Shown piece after piece: positions 13,733 to 19,450 of a DNA stretch of 64,000 nt. The DNA comes from Branchiostoma belcheri. Lineage: Eukaryota; Chordata; Leptocardii; Amphioxiformes; Branchiostomatidae. The stretch spans positions 1,374,045 to 1,438,044 of the forward strand of contig NW_017803921.1 of NCBI RefSeq assembly GCF_001625305.1. The letters are read 5' to 3'. A program made the translations under genes and the position numbers. Position 1 is the stretch's first letter, and each line of letters starts with the position of its first letter. The notes below the pieces were generated by a model, which made no database searches, had not been told where the DNA came from, and worked only from the letters and a program-made list of their open reading frames with translations.

Positions 13733-15115
13733 ATCAATCGAATCGATCGATCGATTGTACCAAGAACGTCCTTATTTTATTGTCCCCAGAGCGGCGACGG
13801 CGGCCGGCCAGACGGAGAAATCATAGTCAGATTCCGCGAATCTCGGAACTTGCCGGGCCCCTGGAGGACCCTTCCCCGGTGCCGGCGGGCCCTGTGCCCG
13901 AAGACGACCCGGAGGTCGGCCCGCTGCTCAAGAGGTCTTCTTCCAACTCTATCTACAGTCTAACTACAGGTGGGTCTAACTACAAGTTTGCTAGCGATTG
14001 ATAATACATTCATTCATTCATTCATTCATTCATACAATCCATCATTCATTCATTCATTCATACAACCCATCATTCATTCATTCATTCATTCATCAATTAT
14101 ATATTAGAAACAAAAAGATTCTAACTGTATGTGTCTTCTGGGATGGGAGGATTGTTACTCACGCGAGGTATCATGTATTTTTAAATGTCTTGTAAAATAT
14201 TTTTCTTTCATTGTAAAAGTGGCTGCGAGAATATAAGTTGTACCTAACTTGAGTTCGCAGTCACTTAGTCCATGTCTTTTCATTTGTAATTCTCATTGTG
14301 TTTCTGAATAAATTTAAAAAAAAATCATTCTTTCTTATCCTTGTTGTGTACAGTAAACCTGGGGTTCGAATCGGAAGAGAGACGGCCCGGCAGCTCCAGT
14401 AGCGAAAGCGTCGGGCCGCGGTCTTTTCTTGCGACGGACTCGGAGACCGGGCTCGCCATCCGGACTCACGTGTACCCGCGCATGGACTCCGACCAGTCGC
14501 TGAAGAGCAACGGCAGCGGGGAGGGGGGCGGCGGCCTGTCAGTAAGAAACACAAGCGGGTAGCGCCGGTGTCTGCAACAACTCCGTACAACACGAGGACT
14601 CCTACACTCGGGACGGGGGCACTTAAACCACGGTACGTAGTGTATGTTTGTTTGTCTGTAACTAGGCACAGAGGACTATTGTCCAAAAGTTACAACATCT
14701 GTATATGGTACATTGTAATTGTTAGAATGACAGTGGGCAGAGTTCATATATGGGATCTGCTCCATTTGCCTGGCAGTCCCCTTTAGAGTAAGCTTGTTTT
14801 TTTTACACTTCAACGACGTACATCACGTACACTACATGGTGTTTGTTGATGTAGCAAATGGTACCAGCCCGTGCAGCTTGACAGTGTCTTTGTTTGCTTG
14901 CTTGCTTGTGGTTGCTTCAGACCGGTAATGCCGAACAGTCTCCTTGGTTGTTAATTCATTTGTTTGTTTGTGGTTACTTCAGGCCGGTTTCGCCCGACAG
15001 TTCCCGTCCGGCTTCCAGCAGTTCCTCCAACAGCTCACCTGCGCCTCAGTTGCGCCGCCTAGCGATTGCCGCGCGTCTGCTGCACTCCAACCGCCTGGAC
15101 ACGTCAGAGGCGTGA
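3..15115 (+). CDS. Giant cadherin-like/tandem-95-like repeat transmembrane protein, 5' end outside window
   Basis: Coding segments: 3-4565, 4813-5103, 5336-5599, 5834-6071, 6442-7599, 7973-8166, 8861-8998, 9191-9456, 9938-10177, 10495-10804, 11230-11347, 11769-11895, 12422-12629, 13216-13399, 13790-13969, 14354-14632 and 14983-15115. All junctions are GT-AG and the phases agree from exon to exon, except for a one-base frame conflict inside the second-last exon. The product is about 2,960 residues in the window. Order: about 15 beta-sandwich-type repeats joined by NDPP/NDAP motifs, two domains of another type, a Cys-containing juxtamembrane region, one transmembrane helix, and a Ser/Pro/Arg-rich tail of about 400 residues. 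The later repeats fit the tandem-95/Big_9 pattern (EDTP near the start, a YTP-x-x-NFxG-like motif, CDxxGxC, then VNDPP). Such proteins usually act in calcium-dependent adhesion or matrix contact; that role is an inference. I do not recognise a named orthologue. Confidence 0.85.
4763..4790 (+). repeat. 3'-tail motif of an interspersed element (intron 1)
   Basis: The motif AGCCTCCGGGCACGAATTTG followed by CAATAAAC recurs with few changes at 19813-19841 (AGCCTTCGGGCATGATTTTG, CAAATAAAG). Shared AATAAA-ending tails fit the 3' end of a retroposon; the family is unknown to me. Confidence 0.4.
4813..5103 (+). CDS. Exon 2: one tandem-95-like repeat
   Basis: Acceptor TATATCCAG and donor GAG|GTAAGT, both phase 0. 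It starts with the linker ENDPPE, followed by EEDTPLVIRL, a THPP-type YTPPAHFYS motif and a RVCD-x(7)-C cysteine pair. It continues the repeat series of exon 1 without a phase break. Confidence 0.85.
5268..5323 (+). repeat. Short hairpin-containing interspersed repeat, copy 1 (intron 2)
   Basis: The sequence from AAGGTAAAAATTATGCATTT to CTAGTTATATTTCGTG matches 42387-42440 almost base for base over about 50 bases. In the second copy it can form a hairpin (CATTTGC/GCAAATG, plus AAGGTAA/TTACCTT). This copy abuts the acceptor of exon 3 and supplies part of its pyrimidine tract. Confidence 0.6.
5336..5599 (+). CDS. Exon 3: next extracellular repeat
   Basis: Acceptor CCCCTTCAG, phase 0 at both ends. 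It opens with the last strand of the previous repeat and a VNDAP linker, then an EDTRLTVDL acidic start and a GTDRHGKDLIHYQ end. The donor CAG|GTGTGG is followed after nine bases by a long AC microsatellite. Confidence 0.8.
5609..5656 (+). repeat. (AC)24 microsatellite beside the exon 3 donor
   Basis: An uninterrupted AC run of 48 bases starts nine bases inside intron 3. It is followed in the same intron by short ATTC repeats at about 5813-5828. Confidence 0.95.
5834..6071 (+). CDS. Exon 4: next extracellular repeat
   Basis: Acceptor TTCCTCAG. The exon begins with ACDSSGLC, which completes the cysteine pair of the previous repeat, then VNDPPVVNP and SEDVTSVISV. It ends after the first base of a glycine codon (GAGAG|GTTTGC), in phase with the next exon. 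Confidence 0.8.
6442..7599 (+). CDS. Exon 5: repeats plus start of a distinct juxtamembrane domain
   Basis: Acceptor TGTTTCCAG. The exon completes one repeat (YKPLPGYLGDDSFAFVVCD), carries a TNDAPDVSA linker and a further repeat with FTPRQNESGYDSFLFQVCD, and then changes to another domain type (about 7114 onward) with the pattern VTAFPGTEND... VVFNEDTNMP... ASDLRKMFTF... FTGTWITPRVLDITVID. A related block recurs in exon 9. The donor ACAA|GTATG leaves one base of a Thr codon. Confidence 0.85.
7594..7870 (+). repeat. Degenerate tandem array seeded by the exon 5 splice donor
   Basis: Units with TGTCACAAGTATGGCATTTC and a TTGTTGTTTTCCTTACTG half recur at about 7594, 7692, 7736, 7786 and 7826, spaced 40-100 bases. 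The first unit is the real donor of exon 5, so intron 5 contains several copies of the donor sequence (CACAAGTATG). Confidence 0.65.
7973..8166 (+). CDS. Exon 6: extracellular domain
   Basis: Acceptor CATCTCCTCAG completes a Thr codon from exon 5. It encodes IVVRNDLVDVSVLRDQPAYF followed by hydrophobic/amphipathic strands with one cysteine. The donor AAG|GTAGGC is phase 0. The frame is supported by splice phase on both sides; I do not recognise a domain. Confidence 0.75.
8452..8590 (+). repeat. Interspersed repeat, copy 1 (intron 6)
   Basis: A TTGAT-rich start followed by ATTGAAATTACAACAGTGCA, ATACACGCGGAACA and CAAACAATACTCATGTTCAC matches 16562-16650, which lacks about 50 internal bases. 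It is an unclassified dispersed element. Confidence 0.55.
8761..8805 (+). repeat. Perfect 20 bp direct repeat
   Basis: TATATTATCAGTATATGCTT occurs at 8761-8780 and again at 8786-8805, separated by five bases. Confidence 0.95.
8861..8998 (+). CDS. Exon 7: short charged extracellular segment
   Basis: Acceptor CTCCCACCAG, 138 bases, phase 0 at both ends. It begins TSCVNREADPREQ, has an Arg/Lys/Asp-rich middle and ends with FTELVLQ before CAG|GTGTGA. It is too short to stand alone and is supported only by the phase match and composition. Confidence 0.65.
9191..9456 (+). CDS. Exon 8: extracellular segment
   Basis: Acceptor CACTTAG, starting VEGASSGNLTVLPEDAF and ending ADDADNGDSQW plus two bases of a Ser codon. 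The last part resembles the opening of the FPGTEND-type domain in exon 5 (Val-rich strand, then an acidic ADNGD stretch). The next exon completes that domain. Confidence 0.75.
9938..10177 (+). CDS. Exon 9: second copy of the juxtamembrane domain
   Basis: Acceptor TCTCCTTCAG completes a Ser codon. The encoded NGDTLTITFDVDTDTPPVAT, then SRIMTFNPPLGTSYTGQWE and SVLVITVHDTSHP, parallels the exon 5 block DSLRVVFNEDTNMP, KMFTFNTNL, FTGTWITPRVLDITVID. The domain is therefore duplicated within the protein. The donor GG|GTAAGA leaves two bases of a glycine codon. Confidence 0.8.
10495..10804 (+). CDS. Exon 10: Cys-containing juxtamembrane stalk, transmembrane helix and stop-transfer
   Basis: Acceptor CACTCACAG. 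The extracellular stalk has four cysteines in CVGTRVCGGW and GICSADQLSC. The transmembrane segment starts at WWYYLIITMATALTCC (about 10691) and runs to about 10762; the basic sequence LRQRKRAKNG follows directly and sets a type I orientation with the tail inside. The donor is AAG|GTTGTT, weak at positions +4 and +5. The intron begins with a repeat carrying an ACCTCC/GGAGGT hairpin. Confidence 0.85.
10822..10880 (+). repeat. Repeat with ACCTCC/GGAGGT hairpin after exon 10
   Basis: TTACCTCCGTGAAAAAGGGA followed by GGTTTTGTTTTTGCG has a small hairpin (ACCTCC paired with GGGAGGT). It looks like a dispersed repeat because it lies directly after a weak donor and is unlike the flanking intron. I saw no second copy in the window, so the repeat status is inferred. 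Confidence 0.3.
11230..11347 (+). CDS. Exon 11: start of cytoplasmic tail
   Basis: Acceptor TGTATTCCAG. It encodes ERRIHRVTRLLKKRQLI, a strongly basic membrane-proximal helix, then a Thr/Ser-rich stretch. The donor TCAG|GTGGGG leaves one base. Confidence 0.75.
11769..11895 (+). CDS. Exon 12: cytoplasmic tail
   Basis: Acceptor TTCCTGCAG. It encodes a Pro/His/Arg-rich low-complexity segment (VNSRHAPVPVDNIMQR and so on). The donor TT|GTAAGA leaves two bases of a Phe codon. Phase agrees with both neighbours. Confidence 0.75.
12422..12629 (+). CDS. Exon 13: Asn/Ser-rich cytoplasmic tail
   Basis: Acceptor TTGAATACAG. It encodes SNESNVNRNNNVNGPSATNK and a Ser/Gln-rich region without recognisable domains. 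The donor CTG|GTAAGT is phase 0. Confidence 0.75.
13216..13399 (+). CDS. Exon 14: cytoplasmic tail
   Basis: Acceptor TTTCCTCCAG. It encodes a Pro/Ala-rich segment with ASPNPTYPKN and EESDPNVPGPMEP. The donor ACAG|GTCAGT leaves one base of a Glu codon. Confidence 0.75.
13689..13757 (+). repeat. (TTGA)n array running into a GATC palindrome
   Basis: About twelve GATT/TTGA units are followed by GATCAATCGAATCGATCGAT, so the end of the array is self-complementary and could extrude a cruciform. It lies upstream of the exon 15 acceptor. Confidence 0.9.
13790..13969 (+). CDS. Exon 15: Arg-rich and acidic/Ser-rich tail segment
   Basis: Acceptor TTGTCCCCAG. It begins with the basic cluster ERRRRPARRR, continues with an acidic Pro-rich stretch (PVPEDDPEVGPLL) and ends KRSSSNSIYSLTT. 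The Arg/Ser clusters look like kinase or adaptor sites (inference). Long tetranucleotide repeats lie in both flanking introns. Confidence 0.75.
14007..14094 (+). repeat. (ATTC)n array in three blocks
   Basis: Three runs of ATTC are separated by two copies of ATACAAYCCATC, giving a higher-order unit of about 34 bases. It lies just after exon 15. Confidence 0.9.
14214..14324 (+). mobile_element. 3'-end fragment of a non-LTR retrotransposon (intron 15)
   Basis: About 100 bases, from GTGGCTGCGAGAATATAAGT to GAATAAATTTAAAAAAA, match the 3' end of the LINE at 17323-17420 with very few differences. The fragment has only the last codons and 3' UTR of the family and ends in an A-rich tail, as expected of a severely 5'-truncated insertion. 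Confidence 0.75.
14354..14632 (+). CDS. Exon 16: C-terminal tail with a frame conflict
   Basis: Acceptor TGTGTACAG, one base carried in. The first ~170 bases read well (NLGFESEERRPGSSSSESV...). After the G-run at 14523-14528 the entry frame reaches TAG at 14560. The next frame over reads VSKKHKRVAPVSATTPYN and reaches a strong donor (CCACG|GTACGT, 14632) in the right phase for the last exon. Local GC also stays high to about 14632. A base missing from the G-rich stretch would explain this. Alternatives: a real stop at 14560, or the donor TCA|GTAAGA after 14541. Confidence 0.55.
14908..15003 (+). repeat. Tandemly duplicated intron/exon boundary
   Basis: GTGGTTGCTTCAG followed by ACCGGTAATGCCGAACAGTC (14908-14940) is repeated as GTGGTTACTTCAG plus GCCGGTTTCGCCCGACAGTT about 62 bases downstream. 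The second copy is the acceptor of the last exon; the first is a decayed copy with an intact AG. Confidence 0.7.
14983..15115 (+). CDS. Exon 17: terminal exon, Ser-rich C-terminus
   Basis: Acceptor GGTTACTTCAG. With two bases carried in from 14632 it reads PVSPDSSRPASSSSSNSS, then a basic helix-like end and stops at TGA 15113-15115. If exon 16 instead ends at 14541, the same exon reads in another open frame (AGFARQFPSG...) to TGA 15157-15159. The Ser/Pro composition matches the tail better in the first frame. Confidence 0.55.
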
Positions 15116-15692
15116 CGTCACGGACTCGCACGTCACCAGAACGTTCTACGCCTGCGTGAAAGCACGGTTTCTGTTGAATACGTTGTTCAACGTTGCATCA
15201 GAATTTTGCTCGTTGCAGACGATATCTTTTCCGACCCAATATACAGACAGGACGCCATTCTTGAATATGCGACCACGACCTAAAACGATACGTTATTTAC
15301 TTTAGTAGAAGTTGTAGAACTATTGAACAGAAGCGTGTTTCAAAGTTGTAATTTTCAGAAACGTGACAATCTTCTCTAAGCAGATGGTACTAATTCAACC
15401 TAAAATAGCCTGATTTATACTTAATTAAGTTTCAGAATTATCATATCACAGAAGGCCATTGTAACACGAGATTGCAGAAAAAGCCATACATTTACGCTCA
15501 CTGAATACCCAGTGTAAGATTTAAAGTGTACTGTATGTAAAGGCACTCACATTCGAGGTGGCTTATTTTGAAGTAAGGAAAATGAGGTTTTCGCGGCTTA
15601 CATGTAACTAAATCTGTGGTGCAGTAGCTAGCGATACATTGGAATGAAACCACGCGAAAATTTCCATATTTATCGCCCTCAGTCCCTTTGTA
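15116..15692 (+). other. Putative 3' UTR of the giant repeat gene
   Basis: AT-rich sequence directly after the stop with no convincing coding potential. I see no AATAAA between 15116 and 15820. The first AATAAA (15823-15828) lies inside the TIR element at 15693-15895, so that element may supply the polyadenylation signal. This is inference. Confidence 0.35.
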
Positions 15693-15895
15693 ATGGCGCG
15701 GTCACATTTCCCAACCCGGGGCCCGGCCGGGCAGTCGTATGGAACGAAAATTATGATATAAGACAGCAAAACACAAAAAAGTTTTAGAAAATTAACCATG
15801 AGCACTATTTGTGTATACTCTTAATAAAAATTGTTTATTTTTCGTTCACGCAAACAACCCGGCCGGGCCCCGGCTTGGAAATGTGACCGTGCCAT
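15693..15895. mobile_element. TIR element (MITE-like), copy A
   Basis: Inverted ends: ATGGCGCGGTCACATTTCC with CCCGGGGCCCGGCCGGG at left; the right end reads CCCGGCCGGGCCCCGG, CTTGGAAATGTGACCGTGCC. The core is AT-rich, with AACACAAAAAAGTTTTAGAA and TTGTTTATTTTTCGTTCACG, and has no coding capacity. Related copies are at 16650-16858 and 51320-51442. Confidence 0.8.
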
Positions 15896-16561
15896 AAGTG
15901 CAAAACATCCCGATCGTCTTGTGCAGAGATGGCGTTGTATAAAAATTACAGTTAGTACAGTAACTGTAGTACAGTATTTGTGTTTTATCATCGACTGTTT
16001 GACCAGGGTTTCTTTGATATAACCCAGCTAATACACCTCTAGCATTATTTCCATGTATTCCAACCAGTACATAACTTGTAGGTAGCAAATCGGTAGCGCA
16101 GAAATCATCTCTGTCGTCCAAACGTCAAATTGTGTATTTGTACAACCGTGGTAATGTTACCGAAACTACGCGCCGACAGAGCATGCAAAATTCTGAAAAG
16201 TGTTAAATCAGTGGAGATTGTTTTAAGACGCGTCAGATTTGAAAGTTCTTGTTGAAGAACTTAATATAAGTCTGAGGAACGAGAAACATGAACCTTGCGC
16301 CTTTTTTGTCTGGATTTCTGGGGAATATATTAAGGATTTTAAGCTTAAGCTTGCCAGTTGGATAATTTGATAATTTTACTGATAATTGTAAAATGGGAAG
16401 TTTTGTAATAGTTTCAGAACAGCCGTACAGTTTCTGTGATTTTCAGGTCATAAAGAATTGATCTGCTTTGGAAAAATGTTCCTTACTGAACCATTTTTAA
16501 TTTTACTATTCCGCCGTCTACAGTGATGATAATTTCAAGAATGCGATGTATTTACGGCAAC

Positions 16562-16650
16562 CCCTAGTGAGTTGATTTGATTAATTGAAATTGTAACAGT
16601 ACAATACACGTGGGACATAGGACAGACAATACTCATTTTCACCTGGGTTA
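16562..16650 (+). repeat. Interspersed repeat, copy 2
   Basis: It matches 8452-8590: TTGATTTGAT start, ATTGAAATTGTAACAGTACA, ATACACGTGGGACA and GACAATACTCATTTTCACCT. The middle of copy 1 is missing, and TIR element copy B follows directly. Confidence 0.55.
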
Positions 16651-16858
16651 TGCTGAGGTTACATTTCGAAACCGGGACCCGGTCGGGCAGTCTTATAATA
16701 CGAAACGTAGGATATGAAATACAAGAAAGCACAAAAAAAGTTTAAAGAGGAATAATGGGCCGGGAACCGTTTGCGTATATCATTGACATGAATTGTTGAT
16801 TTTTCGTTAATCGAAGCAGCGTGGTCGGGCCCCGGTTTGGAAATGTGACATCAGTATT
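16650..16858. mobile_element. TIR element (MITE-like), copy B
   Basis: The left end TGCTGAGGTTACATTTCG, ACCGGGACCCGGTCGGGCAG pairs with the right end GTCGGGCCCCGGTTTGGAAA, TGTGACATCAGTA. The internal sequence follows copy A (GCACAAAAAAAGTTT, TTGTTGATTTTTCGTTAA). It is more diverged than copy A. Confidence 0.75.
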
Positions 16859-16972
16859 AAGTGAGGAAAGTCGTGTAAATTACCTTTCCCAAGAGCACAA
16901 GATCTGTGGCATGTCAGGACTCGAACCCGGGACCTTTTGGTTCCGAGTTACGCCACACGACTTCACAAAAAG
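16858..16972 (-). mobile_element. tRNA-derived SINE (minus strand)
   Basis: On the minus strand it reads GTGTGGCGTAACTCGG (A-box region), ACCAAAAGGTCCC, the B box GGTTCGAGTCC, then GCCACAGATCTTGTGCTCTT and GGGAAAGGTAATTTACACGA. The box order and tail are typical of tRNA-derived SINEs. It sits between TIR copy B and the LINE remnant. Confidence 0.65.
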
Positions 16973-17424
16973 TGTCGAATTCCTGAATTTAGAAATCCGT
17001 ACTCTTTCGTATCCAAAATTTCGTTCATATCTTTTCAAATTGGTACGTCCTGTAAAGTTTAACTATTTTAGCTTTGGTTCTCGTTCTTCCTGTATTCTCA
17101 TTACCCGACTTCGTCTGGGCACCTGCAGCTTGAATCACAGTCTTTATACCCGGGGTCTTGTCACAAGTCCATCCTGTAGCTGCGGGTGTCCATATGAAAC
17201 GATTGCTCATTATTTATTGCACTGCCCTACATACACCTACCAGCGCTTAGTCCTTTTTGGCAAGCTTTCAAGCATACTTGGTAATATTGTTGATTTAAAC
17301 ACCCTTTCTGATAATTCCAAAAAGTGGCTGCGAGAATATAAGTTGTACCTAACTTGAGTTCGCAGTCACTTAGTCCATGTCTTTTCATTTGTAATTATCA
17401 TTGTGTTTCTGAATAAAAAAAAAG
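16972..17424 (+). pseudogene. 5'-truncated non-LTR retrotransposon, C-terminal end of ORF2
   Basis: The frame ending at TGA 17355-17357 reads through a C-terminal segment typical of LINE reverse-transcriptase proteins: ITRLRLGTCSLNHSLYTRGL, then a Cys/His knuckle (CSCGCPYETIAHYLLHCP) and WLREYKLYLT at the stop. A short 3' UTR with AATAAA and a poly-A stretch (about 17411-17423) follows. The polymerase and endonuclease parts are absent, so the copy is dead. Its 3' end is duplicated at 14214-14324. Jockey/CR1-like groups carry similar C-termini; the clade is not certain. Confidence 0.75.
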
Positions 17425-17956
17425 TGTCTCACGGCTAGAGATATCTAAATCGGCCCTGTATCTGTACCTGCACTATTTTCTCAACTTGGTGTGATGGACG
17501 ATCTTCAATAAGGACACCGCCATGTTTGAACCGATAACGAATAGTCTGAAAATGTTTCACTGTACGCTAGGGAGTACAGACAGATGACTTGTGCTATTCG
17601 TATGCATGGCAGTTGTAGTCTATAATGATAAGTTTATCGCAACTTCCCAAAAGCTAATTGCAAATAGCAAACATAAAAGAACATTAAAACAGATTACAAA
17701 ATCTACATAGTAAAAGGCAATTGTCTAAAACTATAGTTATTTCCAAAACTATGTCTGAATGGTTTGACTTCTCTTTTGTAAACTTTGGAAGACGTACATG
17801 TCTCACGTTTTCCTAAATCTGAGGGCTTGGGGGTGTTAAAAAAAGAATAATTTTTTTTATAATCTAGGTGGTGCCTGTACGTAGGCTATTTCAAAACGGT
17901 TGTTTCAGAACAAATTTAATAACATTTATCAGCCAATGGCATCTACAAAATTTACA

Positions 17957-18187
17957 TGTAATTACAGAATTCCATAAGACTACTACTGTACCAAGAAATT
18001 AGTCATACGTATTATTGCTGATATCATCTAAATAGATATAATGACTTCGTGGTGCTATAATAGGTCTTTGTAAAATGGTGCTTGGGGATTGTTGAAATTA
18101 CCAGTAGATTAGCCGGTGACGCCCCGAAAACACAATGCAACAGGTAATTACAGAATTCCGCCAGGCTACTACTGTACCAATCAATCA
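17957..18187 (+). repeat. Pair of ~40 bp direct repeats upstream of the small secreted gene
   Basis: GTAATTACAGAATTCCATAA GACTACTACTGTACCAA (from 17957) recurs as GTAATTACAGAATTCCGCCA GGCTACTACTGTACCAA (from about 18143). They lie about 186 bases apart, and the second ends about 55 bases before the TATA box. Confidence 0.7.
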
Positions 18188-18232
18188 GAAGTACCAATTA
18201 ACCCTCATCTGCATAATTTCAGTGCGAAAGAG

Positions 18233-18240
18233 TATATATT
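18233..18240 (+). promoter_or_regulatory. TATA box of the small secreted gene
   Basis: TATATATT within AGAGTATATATTTCACTCCC. A start site 25-30 bases downstream (about 18262) would precede the short 5' UTR exon that ends at 18320. The start site itself is inferred. Confidence 0.5.
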
Positions 18241-18261
18241 TCACTCCCCGTTTCTGTTTTC

Positions 18262-18320
18262 CATCGAGCCATTCTGACTTCTTCAGACGAGTCATCTGAC
18301 GAGCCAGGGACTTACCCAAG
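18262..18320 (+). other. Putative 5' UTR exon of the small secreted gene
   Basis: This exon has no ATG and ends CTTACCCAAG|GTATGT, a near-consensus donor. The matching acceptor (ATTCCCCCCAG) is at 19309, 13 bases before the start codon. The 5' limit is estimated from the TATA box. Confidence 0.45.
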
Positions 18321-18539
18321 GTATGTACCAAATTACTCTACCAACTAAGCCTACCGGTGCGGTGTCTTTGTATGTGTTAACATTATGTTAAATTCTATTT
18401 CTGAGAATCTTTTTTCCATTCAACCCGGTGATCTATAATAATGTAGACTCTCTTGTGACTTGTTTAAGCCTTCTTGTTCGTTTACATCAAACTTTCAAAG
18501 AGCAAGCACTGTACTTGCCTCTGGCTAGCAGAAAATTGT

Positions 18540-18690
18540 AAAGGTTTTTTTTTTCAACCTTTATTTAACCTTGAAAATGTACAGTACAATTTCGTAGCAA
18601 TACAAACTTTTCGGCCTAAGCCGTTTTTCAAGAGGTCAAGGGGTGATGGTTCTATCATCAATATATCAAAAGCTTGATAAGATTCGTACA
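18540..18690 (-). mobile_element. Retroposon 3' end with poly-A tail (minus strand)
   Basis: Read on the minus strand it contains TTGAAAAACGGCTTAGGCCG, AAAAGTTTGTATTGC, then AAATAAAGGTTG and an A tract. A polyadenylated tail preceded by AATAAA fits an inserted retroelement end. I do not know the family. Confidence 0.35.
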
Positions 18691-19322
18691 AATGTGAGTT
18701 TGGAGACGTCTAGTTAAGTATGACAGCCTCACCGACTGATTATCAGTATCCATAACTGCTACGTGAGAACATTGCTGCCCAAGCAACACAATACACGGCA
18801 GTGCTATCCAGATGTTGAAAATGTTTAACCTTCAATAAAGGAGGACCCTGGTGATATAGCGTCAGAGCTGATTGCACTTTCGTCAATACAAGACATTGAC
18901 ATTTTAAATTACCGCAACTGTTTACAATACTATTCTTTAGAGGAACTCAAAAGAATCCCTCGCTTCACTTTGTTAGGCCAGGATTTTCAAACATGTTAAC
19001 GCCCACGGCATGCCCCCGACAACACAAAAATTGTGGATTGCAGTCAAGTTTGGACTACTTGTTTCAATGTGGTTTTGGCTCCAATATGAGTGCTCAAGTT
19101 TATCGATACTATGCCGATACAACAACCTCCAGTCATTCAAAACAAGAGTACACCTGCATCTTCTTTCCACCACAAGGACATTGCAGTTGCTGTAAACTAA
19201 TGATTAGCCAGGAGTGTTACAACCCAGGCTATTCTTTACATTAACACACGATAGCAAAAAATGCGGGTGAAAAATGTCCAAATAATCACTGCTGATTAAT
19301 TCCCCCCAGTTGACGCTGCACC

Positions 19323-19450
19323 ATGAGGCTGTTTGTCTGCACGCTGCTGGTGACGATGGTTGTCGCCGCCTTGCTGATGGACGGCGCCGAGGGGGGGGTG
19401 GAGGAGGAGGAGGAGGAGGAGGAATTTTGGATCTGGTTTGGAATTCGAAG
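19323..19450 (+). CDS. Small secreted gene, signal-peptide exon
   Basis: Acceptor CCCCCCAG at 19309, start at CACCATGAG (good Kozak context), donor CGAAG|GTACGC after 19450. It encodes the signal peptide, seven GAG and one GAA codons in a row after GTG, then FWIWFGIR and two bases of the next codon. The GAG run is a trinucleotide repeat that may vary in length. Confidence 0.65.
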
